The notes below the pieces were generated by a model, which worked only from the letters and a program-made list of their open reading frames with translations, was not told where the DNA came from and ran no database searches. 64,000 nt of DNA from Arcobacter sp. CECT 8983 (GTDB lineage Bacteria > Campylobacterota > Campylobacteria > Campylobacterales > Arcobacteraceae). Below are positions 1-8,588 of this stretch, in pieces. The stretch spans positions 186,001 to 250,000 of the forward strand of contig NZ_PDKF01000008.1 in NCBI RefSeq assembly GCF_004118855.1, written 5' to 3'. Numbering within the stretch: position 1 is the stretch's first letter; every line of letters starts with the position of its first letter. The translations under genes and the position numbers were made by a program.

Positions 1-2
1 CT

Positions 3-1346
3 GTAGAAGAAGCACAAAAATGGGCTAAACTTTCAGGTCAAAGAGCTTGGAATGCAAGTGAAGATAATTATGCAGCAGTTCAAGAAAGAGTTACGAAGTA
101 TGTAAAACAAGGAAGACTTGGAATTTTTGGAAATGCATATTGGGGAAGTAAAGCATATAAGTTAACTCCTGAGCAAAATCTAATTGGTCTTTCTCACTAT
201 TTAGATGCTTTAGACTTACAAAGAGAAGTAGCAAAAGCACAGGCTATTTTTGGTGGTAAAAACCCTCATCCACAATCAATTGTTGTTGGTGGAGTAACTT
301 GTGTTCAAGATATTAAAAATCCAGTAAGAGTTGCTGAGTTCAAAGATATTATTCAAAAAGCACTTAAGTTTACAAAAGAAGCATATTTACCAGATGTATA
401 TATGGCAGGAACAATGTATGCTGATGAAGCACTTGAAGGTGTTGGTGCTGGTATTGGTAACTTTATGTCATATGGTGATTTTAATTTAGATGATTTACCA
501 TTTTATAAGTCATCAAAGCTATTCCCATCAGGTATAGTAATGAATAAAGACTTATCAAAAGTTTATGAATTAGACCAAACAAAAATTACAGAAGATGTAA
601 CTCATGCTTGGTATGAAGGTACAACAAATAAACACCCATATGATGGTGTTACTAATCCTAAATATACTGGATTTAGAGAGAAAAAAGATGGTATTGCTTA
701 TTTAGATACTGACAATAAATACTCTTGGATTAAATCTCCATTATATGATGATGAAAGAATGGAAGTTGGTCCATTAGCAAGAATGGTTGTTGGTGTTGCA
801 AAAGGTGATAAAAAAATCACTGATCACGTAACTAAGTTCTTAAAAAATGGAAACCTTCCTACAAAAGTTCTTTTCTCTACTGTAGGAAGAACAGCTGCAA
901 GGGCTATTGAAACTGAGTTAATGTGTGAAGAAGTTATCAACTGGTGTGATGAGTTAGCTGTTAATGTTGCAAATGGTGATTTATCTACTTGGACTGAATT
1001 TGATTTTGATAAAGTAGCAAAAGACGCTCAAGGATTTGGGATGGCTGAAGCACCAAGAGGTAGTTTAGGTCACTGGGTTAAAATAAAAGATGGAAAAGTA
1101 GTAAACTATCAAGCAGTTGTTCCTTCAACTTGGAATGCTGCACCAAAAGATTACAAAGGAAGACTAGGAGCATATGAAGCTTCTTTAGTTGGAACCAAAG
1201 TTGTTAATCCTGATGAACCTTTAGAAATTATTAGAACAGTGCATAGTTTTGATCCTTGTATTGCTTGTGCAGTTCATATTGTAGATACGAATGGAAAAGA
1301 ACTGGCAGTTTATAAAGTAGATCCTGTAGGAGGATGCCGTGCCTAA
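3..1346 (+). CDS. hydB: [NiFe]-hydrogenase large subunit, first operon (5' part outside window)
   Basis: This is the catalytic large subunit of a membrane-bound, periplasm-facing uptake hydrogenase that oxidises H2 at the Ni-Fe site. The open frame runs in from the window edge without a stop, so the ATG at 402 is internal. Residues before it (for example GIFGNAYWGSKAYKLTPEQN) match the complete copy at 5623-7353. The N-terminal RxCGxC motif lies outside the window. The C-terminal DPCIACAVH motif carries two of the four Ni-binding cysteines. The 22 residues after its histidine are the tail that the HydD protease removes. The last codons overlap hydC by 8 bases, so the two are probably translationally coupled. 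Confidence 0.95.
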   Translation, partial: VEEAQKWAKLSGQRAWNASEDNYAAVQERVTKYVKQGRLGIFGNAYWGSKAYKLTPEQNLIGLSHYLDALDLQREVAKAQAIFGGKNPHPQSIVVGGVTCVQDIKNPVRVAEFKDIIQKALKFTKEAYLPDVYMAGTMYADEALEGVGAGIGNFMSYGDFNLDDLPFYKSSKLFPSGIVMNKDLSKVYELDQTKITEDVTHAWYEGTTNKHPYDGVTNPKYTGFREKKDGIAYLDTDNKYSWIKSPLYDDERMEVGPLARMVVGVAKGDKKITDHVTKFLKNGNLPTKVLFSTVGRTAARAIETELMCEEVINWCDELAVNVANGDLSTWTEFDFDKVAKDAQGFGMAEAPRGSLGHWVKIKDGKVVNYQAVVPSTWNAAPKDYKGRLGAYEASLVGTKVVNPDEPLEIIRTVHSFDPCIACAVHIVDTNGKELAVYKVDPVGGCRA

Positions 1347-2070
1347 AATGAAGCGGGTTGAAAGAATGACCCCAATCATGCGAATCATTCACTGGACGAA
1401 TGCTATTTGTATGATTGTTGCGGTTGCAACCGGGCTATATATTGGATATCCATACTATCAAACATTAATTGCTGATCCAGCAGTAGATAAATATGTTATG
1501 GCATGGAATAGATGGGGACATTTCATCGCTGCAATTATTTTTGATGTTACAGCAATCTTAATTGGGTATTTATATCTTTTTTCAAGGTTTGAAAAGCCTT
1601 ATAGAAAGATTTTACCTACAAAGAAAAACTTTATTGAGTTTTGTGAAGTGTTCTTTAACTTAATGACATTCAATAGAAGAAAGAAGTTTGATACGGAGTA
1701 TAGTGATTCATATAATATTATGTTCTTTACTCTATTTCATATTCTATTAGTTTTTATGTTATTAACTGGTCTTCAGATGTATGTTCATGGGTTAGCATCT
1801 GGACATAGTTCTATTGGAGCTTGGTGGCCTTGGATATTACATCTTACAACTGATTGGACTTTAACTGTATTTGGTGGAAATATGGGAGTTAGAATAGCTC
1901 ACCACACAGCCATGTATTTAATTCTTATGTGGGTTATGTGTCATATTTATTATCAAATATGGAGAACAATTTTTTGGAGAGAAGGTGACATCAATATTGT
2001 ATTTGGTGGAACAAAGTTTGTTAATAAAAATATTGTTAACTCTAAAGGTGAAGTAGAAAAAAAAGACTAA
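1339..2070 (+). CDS. hydC: Hydrogenase cytochrome b subunit, first operon
   Basis: This is the di-haem cytochrome b membrane anchor of the hydrogenase. It takes electrons from the small subunit and passes them to (mena)quinone. The 243 residues contain about four hydrophobic helices, near residues 17-38, 60-84, 127-150 and 188-210. Histidines expected as haem ligands are visible in IIHWTN near the N-terminus, in RWGHF, and in the later AHH and CHIY segments. The GTG start at 1339 is chosen because a strong AGGAGG ribosome site at 1328-1333 lies 5 bases upstream; an ATG at 1348 is the alternative. It overlaps the 3' end of hydB by 8 bases. A strong terminator hairpin follows it. Confidence 0.93.
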   Translation: MPKMKRVERMTPIMRIIHWTNAICMIVAVATGLYIGYPYYQTLIADPAVDKYVMAWNRWGHFIAAIIFDVTAILIGYLYLFSRFEKPYRKILPTKKNFIEFCEVFFNLMTFNRRKKFDTEYSDSYNIMFFTLFHILLVFMLLTGLQMYVHGLASGHSSIGAWWPWILHLTTDWTLTVFGGNMGVRIAHHTAMYLILMWVMCHIYYQIWRTIFWREGDINIVFGGTKFVNKNIVNSKGEVEKKD

Positions 2071-2094
2071 GATAGTTTTATTTTTACTTTAAGG

Positions 2095-2125
2095 GGCTAT
2101 GGCTACAATGTCATAGCCTTTTTTT
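2095..2125 (+). terminator. Rho-independent terminator between hydC and hydD
   Basis: The arms GGCTATG (2095-2101) and CATAGCC (2112-2118) pair perfectly, with one further G-T pair. They are followed at once by seven T residues (2119-2125). The hairpin sits inside what is otherwise an operon, so it would reduce or separate expression of hydD/hydE from the structural genes. Confidence 0.85.
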
Positions 2126-2189
2126 ATGAAAATTTATTACAGTTAATAGTTTTGATTGGTATAAGTTTTTAAATTTAATAGGGATTTTT

Positions 2190-2765
2190 ATGAAGAATAT
2201 TGTAATTGGGGTTGGAAATGTGTTATTTAAAGATGAAGGAGTGGGAATTTATGCTTCTAAGTTTTTACAGCAAAATTATAAATTTGATGATAGTTTAGAG
2301 ATTATTGATGGAGGAACTTTAGGATTTAAATTAATGACATACTTTCAAGAATACGATAATGTTATTATTTTAGATACTGTTTCAGTTGAAGATGAGTCAG
2401 GGTCTATTTATAGACTTCCTTCAGAGGTTTTACTTGGAATGGGACAATATAGAAAAACAGCCCATGAAGTAGAAATTGTAGAGATGCTTGAAATATGTTC
2501 TGTTTTAGATAAACATGCAACAGTTACTATTTTAGGTATTATTCCTGAAGATATAGAGTCTGTAGAAATAGGCTTAACTTCAACATTAGAGCAGAAGTTT
2601 GATGGTCTTATTTCTCAAGCTTTAGAAGAGATTGAGAATATTGGTGTAAAAATAGAAAAAGTTGATAATAAAAATTTAAAAACTATCGCACAAGAGTTAA
2701 TTGGAAGCTATAATGGCGAACATCTAACACGAATTCCTAATGAGGAAGATACGACATGGAATTAA
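2190..2765 (+). CDS. hydD: Hydrogenase maturation endopeptidase, first operon
   Basis: This is a nickel-dependent protease of the HyaD/HupD/HybD family. It removes the C-terminal tail of the large subunit after Ni insertion. The start shows the family pattern GVGNVLFKDEGVG, whose glutamate is an expected nickel ligand. Other conserved features are the aspartates in DGGTLGF and DTV and the histidine in TAHEVE. The protein has 191 residues, slightly longer than enteric homologues because of a C-terminal extension. A ribosome site (AGGGA, about 2180) precedes the ATG. It overlaps hydE by 10 bases. A second, divergent copy is at 8028-8588, presumably one protease per large subunit. Confidence 0.92.
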   Translation: MKNIVIGVGNVLFKDEGVGIYASKFLQQNYKFDDSLEIIDGGTLGFKLMTYFQEYDNVIILDTVSVEDESGSIYRLPSEVLLGMGQYRKTAHEVEIVEMLEICSVLDKHATVTILGIIPEDIESVEIGLTSTLEQKFDGLISQALEEIENIGVKIEKVDNKNLKTIAQELIGSYNGEHLTRIPNEEDTTWN

Positions 2766-4291
2766 TTTATAAAATAGATTTTAATACTACAAACTTTTAT
2801 TTTAAACATATTATTGATGATTTAATAAATAAAACAAAAATAGAAGCTACATGTAAAATGTATAGAGGCTTTATTCTTCTAGTTTGTGAAGATAAGCCAG
2901 AAAAAATTGAAGAATTTTTTAAAGTTCTTGAAGAAAATTTACCTTTATCAATATTTATATCAAATGCACAAGTTGTAGAAAACTTTGATTTTGATGCCTT
3001 TACTGAGTTAGAAGAACAAGATGTAAAACTAAATCTTTCATTACTTACAAATGATGAAATTACTAAAACTATAAATGAAAATAATATTGATTTTTCAAAT
3101 GATATTGATAAAATAAAGTCTGGTGGAGTATCAAGATTTGAAACGCACAATGGACTAAAAGATCTGTTTTTACCCTCTACAAAGTTAAGGGAAGAGTTTG
3201 AATCAAAGGGTTATGAGGTAAAACTTCTAATCACAAATATAAACAATATTTCAAAGCTAGTAGATATTTCGCAAAAAGATTTACAACTTTTATGTTCTAT
3301 TGAAAGGCCACTTGTAAAGTTGAAATTTAAACTTCTACAAAATGCAAAGGGTGAATTTTCAAATACAAGATTTATCTATGCAAAAATTGCAGATGACAAA
3401 GAGACCTTACTCTTTTCACAAGCTTTAAAAGAAAAAGGAATTGATTATTTACTTTATGTAAATGATGATGTTTACCAAGATGGTTTAAAAGTTACATATA
3501 ATGAAGAACAAAACATAATAATTCATGGTGAAAAAGGGCTTTTCCCTAAATATGATTATGACTTAAAAAGAAGAGTTAACTCAAGTGAAGACTATTTTGA
3601 TGAGTATGGTTCTGTTTATAAAGCTTGCATTGCACAATTTAATAAAAGGCTAGTCCCTACAATTGGAGCATATTTTTCATATACAAGTTGTGAATCAGCT
3701 ATTAAAATAAATAGTGTAGAACATGGAGAAAAAACTATTGTGGAAATTCCAAATGTAGTTAATAATATTGAAAAATGTTTTGAAGATATTAGAAGTATTG
3801 ATGAAAATACTAATAGATTAATTGATAATTACGAAAAGAAATTTCCAAAATATTTTGAAAAAGAGTTCATAGATAAAGATGCTGATGGATTTGAAGCTAT
3901 TTTAAATATGCTTGCATATTGTTTAGGAATGAAAGATTATAAACAATTTGAAGATACTGCTTTGATGTTTGCAGGGAAAAGTGGACTTCAAATAGATATG
4001 AAAGTTATGCAAATAGATGGTAAAAACTATTTAGATTATCGAAGAATCATCCAAAGTACTTTAAGTTACAAGATGGCAGATGTTGAAAACACTTTATTAG
4101 CATACTCTTTTTATGAATCATTATGTGATTTTATTTCTGATAATGTTACTGAGATTCAAAGTGATTTTAATGCCAAAGATATAATTCTATGTGGAGATAT
4201 TTTTGCTAATTCAATTCTACTTTCTAAATTAAAGAAAAAATTAAATACAGTTAACACACTTATTCCAAAAGAATACCCGCTAGATTACTAA
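2756..4291 (+). CDS. hydE: HydE-like hydrogenase accessory protein, first operon
   Basis: The position, as last gene of hydABCDE, and the length (511 residues) fit the HydE proteins of Helicobacter, Wolinella and Campylobacter. HydE is known to be needed for hydrogenase activity, but its biochemical role is unclear. No cleavable signal or membrane helix is seen, so it is probably cytoplasmic. The C-terminal stretch around DIILCGDIFANSILLSKLKKKL resembles the end of the Kae1-like domain of HypF (the SGGVFQNKSLLELL region of the hypF product at 12127-14352). This suggests a degenerate HypF paralogue, which is my inference. Unlike its partner at 8572-10200, it lacks a CxxC...CxxC zinc-binding segment. 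It overlaps the end of hydD, and a terminator hairpin follows. Confidence 0.75.
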   Translation: MELIYKIDFNTTNFYFKHIIDDLINKTKIEATCKMYRGFILLVCEDKPEKIEEFFKVLEENLPLSIFISNAQVVENFDFDAFTELEEQDVKLNLSLLTNDEITKTINENNIDFSNDIDKIKSGGVSRFETHNGLKDLFLPSTKLREEFESKGYEVKLLITNINNISKLVDISQKDLQLLCSIERPLVKLKFKLLQNAKGEFSNTRFIYAKIADDKETLLFSQALKEKGIDYLLYVNDDVYQDGLKVTYNEEQNIIIHGEKGLFPKYDYDLKRRVNSSEDYFDEYGSVYKACIAQFNKRLVPTIGAYFSYTSCESAIKINSVEHGEKTIVEIPNVVNNIEKCFEDIRSIDENTNRLIDNYEKKFPKYFEKEFIDKDADGFEAILNMLAYCLGMKDYKQFEDTALMFAGKSGLQIDMKVMQIDGKNYLDYRRIIQSTLSYKMADVENTLLAYSFYESLCDFISDNVTEIQSDFNAKDIILCGDIFANSILLSKLKKKLNTVNTLIPKEYPLDY

Positions 4292-4303
4292 AAAATTTAC
4301 AAA

Positions 4304-4338
4304 AAATTGGCTCATAGTTACAAAATGAGTCAATTTCT
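4304..4338 (+). terminator. Terminator-like hairpin after the first hydrogenase operon
   Basis: AATTGGCTCAT (4305-4315) pairs with ATGAGTCAATT (4325-4335) with one G-T pair, and outer A-T pairs extend the stem. The T tract after it is short. It lies between hydE and the operator region of the second operon. Confidence 0.55.
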
Positions 4339-4344
4339 TAAAAA

Positions 4345-4358
4345 AATGAATATTCATT
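4345..4358. promoter_or_regulatory. 14-bp palindromic operator, upstream copy
   Basis: AATGAATATTCATT is a perfect palindrome, preceded by an A tract. The same 14 bases recur exactly 80 bases downstream, and a two-base variant lies directly before hypB. The size and symmetry resemble operators of TetR-type dimeric repressors; the family assignment is inference. Confidence 0.7.
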
Positions 4359-4424
4359 CAATTATTTTGATTTCGGTCAAGAAACTTTAACCTTTTCTAG
4401 TATAGAATTTCATAAATATAAAAA

Positions 4425-4438
4425 AATGAATATTCATT
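4425..4438. promoter_or_regulatory. 14-bp palindromic operator, copy next to hydA
   Basis: This is a second perfect AATGAATATTCATT. It lies 20 bases upstream of the TTG start of hydA and just upstream of its ribosome site (GAAGGA, about 4448). A possible -10 element (TATAGAAT, 4401-4408) lies between the two palindromes. A dimer bound here would therefore lie over the start of the transcript, consistent with repression. Confidence 0.7.
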
Positions 4439-4458
4439 CATTAAGCGAAGGATGAATT

Positions 4459-5619
4459 TTGCAAGAGCAAAGATTATACGAAAAACTTACTAAAAGGTTA
4501 AGTGATTTAGAAAAGCTTCCTAGACTTAAAGAAGAAAAGTCTATTGAGCGTCACTTAGAGGAAAAAGGTGTTTCAAGAAGAGATTTTATGAAATGGGCTA
4601 CAGCTATTACTGCTATGTTAGCTCTTCCTGGTTCTTTTACACCACTTGTTGCAAAAGCTGCTAAATTAAGTGATAGGCTTCCTATTATCTGGTTACACAT
4701 GGCTGAGTGTACAGGATGTAGTGAATCACTTTTAAGAACAGATGCTCCTACAATTGACTCATTGATTTTTGATTATATTTCATTAGAGTATCACGAGACA
4801 TTAATGGCAGCAGCAGGTTGGCAAGCTGAAGGAAACTTGGAAAATGCAATTGAAACTTATAAAGGTCAATATATTTTAATGGTAGAAGGTGGGATTCCTT
4901 CTGGAAATAGTGCACACTATTTAACTATTGGAGGTCATGGACATACTGGTGAGTATTCTGCAAAAAAAGCATCTAAAAATGCAGCAGCAATTTTTGCTAT
5001 TGGTACATGTTCTTCATATGGTGGAGTTCAAGCTGCTATTCCAAATCCTACAGGAGCAGTATCTCTTTCTAAAGTTACTGATAAACCAGTTATTAATGTT
5101 CCAGGTTGTCCACCAAGTGAGAAAAATATTGTTGGAACTTTATTGCATTATATTCTTTATGGAACACTTCCTGCCCTTGATGCATACAATAGACCAAAAT
5201 GGGCTTATGCAAATAGAGTTCATGATTTATGTGAAAGAAGAGGTCACTTTGATGCTGGAGAATTTGTAGAAGAGTTTGGGGATGAAGGTGCTAAAAAAGG
5301 ATATTGTTTATATAAAGTAGGGTGTAAAGGACCTTATACTTTTAATAACTGTTCAAAAAATAAATTTAACTCACATATGTCTTGGCCTATTCAAGCAGGT
5401 CATGGGTGTATTGGTTGTAGTGAACCTGATTTTTGGGATACTATGGGACCATTTGAAGAACCAGTTGCAAATAGGTTATACAATACTGTATTTGAAGGTT
5501 TAGGTGCAGATTCAACAGCAGATAAAATTGGTGTTGGATTATTAACAGTAACTGGTATTGGTATTGCAGCGCATGCAGCTATTTCTAAATTTAAAAATCC
5601 AAAAGATGGTGAGGAGTAA
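4459..5619 (+). CDS. hydA: [NiFe]-hydrogenase small subunit, Tat-exported, second operon
   Basis: This is the iron-sulfur small subunit that carries electrons from the Ni-Fe site to the cytochrome b. A twin-arginine signal (SRRDFMKWAT, arginines at 40-41) sends the folded dimer to the periplasm. A C-terminal helix (about 352-372) anchors it in the membrane. Cluster ligands are visible in CTGCSE (Cys84, Cys87), in CPPSEKN, and in the CKGP...NNCS and CIGCSEPDFW regions. The proximal motif is CTGC, the ordinary four-cysteine form, not the CTCC form of six-cysteine O2-tolerant enzymes. The start is TTG with GAAGGA upstream; the nearby ATG at 4452 is out of frame. It lies 3 bases before hydB. Confidence 0.95.
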   Translation: MQEQRLYEKLTKRLSDLEKLPRLKEEKSIERHLEEKGVSRRDFMKWATAITAMLALPGSFTPLVAKAAKLSDRLPIIWLHMAECTGCSESLLRTDAPTIDSLIFDYISLEYHETLMAAAGWQAEGNLENAIETYKGQYILMVEGGIPSGNSAHYLTIGGHGHTGEYSAKKASKNAAAIFAIGTCSSYGGVQAAIPNPTGAVSLSKVTDKPVINVPGCPPSEKNIVGTLLHYILYGTLPALDAYNRPKWAYANRVHDLCERRGHFDAGEFVEEFGDEGAKKGYCLYKVGCKGPYTFNNCSKNKFNSHMSWPIQAGHGCIGCSEPDFWDTMGPFEEPVANRLYNTVFEGLGADSTADKIGVGLLTVTGIGIAAHAAISKFKNPKDGEE

Positions 5620-5622
5620 AAT

Positions 5623-7353
5623 ATGGCAAATAAAAGAGTAGTAGTAGACCCAATTACTAGGATTGAAGGACACTTAAGAATTGAGGTTGAAGTTGATGAA
5701 AATAATGTTATTCAAAATGCTTACTCTACATCAACACTTTGGAGAGGTTTAGAAACTATTGTTAAAAATAGAGATCCTAGAGATGCAGGTTTCTTAATGC
5801 AAAGAATTTGTGGTGTTTGTACTTTCTCTCATTATAGAGCAGGAATTGAAGCAGTTGAAGATGCACTTGGTATTGTTCCTCCTTTAAATGCAAAGTTAAC
5901 TAGGTCTTTAATGAATATGGCTTTATTTATGCATGACCATGTTGTACACTTTTACCATTTACATGGACTTGATTGGGTTGATGTTGTTTCAGCACTTGAT
6001 GCAGACCCTGCAAAAGCTTCTAAAGAGGCATTTAAATATGCAGAACTACCAATTGCAACAGGTGAAAATGACCTTAAAAAAGTTAAAAAAAGAGTGAAAG
6101 AATTTGTAGATAAAGGACAACTAGGACCTTTTGCAAATGCTTATTGGGGACATAAAACTTATAGATTAACTCCTGAGCAAAACTTAATCCTTTTATCTCA
6201 CTATTTAAAAGCTTTAGAGGTACAAAGAGATTTAGCAAAACTTATGGCTATGTTTGGTGGTAAACAACCACATCCACAAAGTTTAACTGTTGGTGGTGTA
6301 ACTTGTGTAATGGATTTATTAGACCCAAGTAGAATGGGTGAATATTTAACATTGTTTAAAGTTGGTGTAGAGTTTATCGAAAATGCATATCAAGCTGATG
6401 TTGTTATGGCTGCTAAAATGTATAAAGATGAGCCATCAGTAACTGAACAAGCTGGAGTTATGAACTTTATGGCTCATAAAGAGATGCAATTAAATAGAAC
6501 GGAGTTCTTATTTGACACAGGTATTATTGAAAATGGAGATTTATCAAAAGTATTTGATATCAATGAGGATTTAATTACAGAAGAAGCAACTCACTCTTGG
6601 TATGCTGATAATGAAGCATTACATCCATACAATGGTAAAACAAATCCTAATTATACTGGATTTAAAGATATGGATACAGTTGGACCAGATGGAAAAATGA
6701 TTCATTCTAAAGTAATTGATGAAAAAGGTAAATACTCTTGGATAAAATCTCCTAGATATGATGGTAAACCAATGGAAGTTGGACCATTAGCAGCTATTTT
6801 AATCTCTTATGCAAAAGGAAATGAAAAGATTGTTCCACTTGTAGATGATTTCTTAACAAGAACAGGTCTTCCAAAAGCTGCACTATTTACAACTTTAGGA
6901 AGAACAGCAGCAAGAATGATTCAAGCAAGAGCAATTGCAAAACATGGATTAGAAGCATTTCATACCTTAATTGAGAATTTAAAAGTTGACCAAGATACTT
7001 ATGCTTCATATAAAATTGACAAAGATAAAGAGTATAGAGGAAGATTTATTGGTGATGTTCCAAGGGGTATGCTTTCTCACTGGATTAGAATTAAAAATGG
7101 AGTTGTAGAAAATTACCAAGCAGTTGTTCCTTCAACTTGGAATGCAGGACCAATTGATTCATTAGGACAAATTGGACCTTATGAAGCGAATTTAGTTGGA
7201 CTAAAAGTTCAAGACTTATCTCAACCTTTAGAAATTATAAGAGTTATTCACTCTTTTGATCCTTGTATTGCTTGTGCAGTTCATGTGATGGATAAAAAAG
7301 GTAATGATTTAGGAACATACAAAGTAGATCCAATTTATGGACTATCTTGTTAA
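5623..7353 (+). CDS. hydB: [NiFe]-hydrogenase large subunit, second operon
   Basis: This is the complete catalytic subunit (576 residues) holding the Ni-Fe(CN)2CO centre. The N-terminal motif RICGVC (Cys63, Cys66) and the C-terminal DPCIACAVH (Cys548, Cys551, His554) supply the Ni ligands. The 22 residues after His554 are the maturation tail. It is co-exported with HydA through the twin-arginine signal of that partner. It is clearly homologous to the partial large subunit at 3-1346, but with many substitutions and its own maturation protease, so the operons are diverged paralogues and not a recent duplication. Confidence 0.97.
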   Translation: MANKRVVVDPITRIEGHLRIEVEVDENNVIQNAYSTSTLWRGLETIVKNRDPRDAGFLMQRICGVCTFSHYRAGIEAVEDALGIVPPLNAKLTRSLMNMALFMHDHVVHFYHLHGLDWVDVVSALDADPAKASKEAFKYAELPIATGENDLKKVKKRVKEFVDKGQLGPFANAYWGHKTYRLTPEQNLILLSHYLKALEVQRDLAKLMAMFGGKQPHPQSLTVGGVTCVMDLLDPSRMGEYLTLFKVGVEFIENAYQADVVMAAKMYKDEPSVTEQAGVMNFMAHKEMQLNRTEFLFDTGIIENGDLSKVFDINEDLITEEATHSWYADNEALHPYNGKTNPNYTGFKDMDTVGPDGKMIHSKVIDEKGKYSWIKSPRYDGKPMEVGPLAAILISYAKGNEKIVPLVDDFLTRTGLPKAALFTTLGRTAARMIQARAIAKHGLEAFHTLIENLKVDQDTYASYKIDKDKEYRGRFIGDVPRGMLSHWIRIKNGVVENYQAVVPSTWNAGPIDSLGQIGPYEANLVGLKVQDLSQPLEIIRVIHSFDPCIACAVHVMDKKGNDLGTYKVDPIYGLSC

Positions 7354-7362
7354 GGGGTAATC

Positions 7363-8028
7363 ATGATTAAAAAACATTATGAGTTCTCATTTTGGGTTAG
7401 AGTTACTCACTGGGTAAGAGCTATAACTATAGTAGTTCTTACTTTCACTGGGTTTTATATTGCAATTCCTTTTATTGCACCAGCACTTAATCAAGGAGAA
7501 CCAAATAATTATTTATATGCTTTAATGAGATCTTGGCATATTATTTTTGGTTTCCTTTTAATTGCAGTTACAATTGGAAAGTTTTATCTATTTATTTTTG
7601 ATAAGCAAAGTCAAATTGAAAGAGTATCTTTTTTAGATTTTATAAATCCAAAGGTTTGGGTAAAACAAATTAAATATTATATGTTAATAGGAAAACATGC
7701 AAGATTAAAAGGGGTTTATAATCCTTTACAATTTGTTGCTTATTTAGGTGTATATATTACTTTAATTGTAATTTGTGTTACAGGTTTAATTTTACATATG
7801 CATGTTTATCATGAAGGTTTAGGTGGATTTTTATTTGAGTTTTTAAGACCATTAGAAGTTATGATAGGTTCCCTTGCAATGGTTAGGGAAATTCATCATA
7901 TAGCTATGTGGTTTTTTATTGTATTTTTACCAATACATATTTATCTTGCTATATTTAACTCTATTTATGGAAAAAGTGGAGCAATGGATTCTATTGTTTC
8001 TGGATATAAATGGGAAGAAGAACATTAA
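7363..8028 (+). CDS. hydC: Hydrogenase cytochrome b subunit, second operon
   Basis: This is a membrane di-haem cytochrome b of 221 residues that connects the second hydrogenase to the quinone pool. About four transmembrane helices are visible, near 15-37, 52-75, 118-143 and 175-198. Probable haem histidines lie in RVTHWVR, RSWHIIFG and EIHHIAMW. A ribosome site (AAGGGG) lies in the 9-base gap after hydB. Its stop overlaps the start of hydD by one base (TAATG at 8026-8030). Confidence 0.93.
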   Translation: MIKKHYEFSFWVRVTHWVRAITIVVLTFTGFYIAIPFIAPALNQGEPNNYLYALMRSWHIIFGFLLIAVTIGKFYLFIFDKQSQIERVSFLDFINPKVWVKQIKYYMLIGKHARLKGVYNPLQFVAYLGVYITLIVICVTGLILHMHVYHEGLGGFLFEFLRPLEVMIGSLAMVREIHHIAMWFFIVFLPIHIYLAIFNSIYGKSGAMDSIVSGYKWEEEH

Positions 8029-8588
8029 TGAATGTTTTAATATTAGGAATAGGAAATATCCTATTCCAAGATGAAGGAATAGGGGCTCATTTTATTCACT
8101 ATTTAGATGAAAAGTATGAGTTTGAATCAAAAGATTCTACTGTTAGTATTGTAGATGGTGGAACTTTAGCACAAAGACTTATTCCAGAAATTGTAAAGTA
8201 TGATGAGGTTATTGTAGTTGACTGTATTGATGCATATGACTCAATACCTGGAGATGTTTATTTTTTTGATTATCACAAGGCTCCTTCACATATCAATTGG
8301 CAAGGAAGTGCCCATGAAGTAGAAATGCTTCAAACACTAAATATGATTGATATGAATAAAGATTTACCAAAAACAAATGTATTAGGAGTTATTCCAAAAA
8401 GAGTAGCTGATGATACTACCTTTGAATTGAGTAAAGAAATAATTAGTGCTGTCAAGCTAATGGAAGAAGTGGTAATCAAACATCTTAATTCTTTAGATAT
8501 AAAAACAAAAATAAAAAATGAAATAACAATAGAGCATATAGCTCAAATATCTTTTAAAAGGGACATAATAAATGGTCCTAAAATTTAA
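8028..8588 (+). CDS. hydD: Hydrogenase maturation endopeptidase, second operon
   Basis: This is a protease of the HyaD/HupD family that removes the C-terminal tail of HydB. GIGNILFQDEGIG at the N-terminus holds the expected nickel-binding glutamate. DGGTL, the aspartates in VVDCID and the histidine in SAHEVE complete the pattern. I place the start at the ATG at 8028, overlapping the stop of hydC, so that the protein begins MNVLILGIGN as in homologues. An in-frame ATG at 8010 would add six residues. The length is 186 residues. It overlaps hydE by 17 bases. Confidence 0.92.
   Translation: MNVLILGIGNILFQDEGIGAHFIHYLDEKYEFESKDSTVSIVDGGTLAQRLIPEIVKYDEVIVVDCIDAYDSIPGDVYFFDYHKAPSHINWQGSAHEVEMLQTLNMIDMNKDLPKTNVLGVIPKRVADDTTFELSKEIISAVKLMEEVVIKHLNSLDIKTKIKNEITIEHIAQISFKRDIINGPKI

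Noticed and set aside
402-1346. A 314-residue large-subunit gene starting at ATG 402
   Set aside because: The frame is open to position 3 and the residues before 402 match the complete paralogue, so this ATG is internal.
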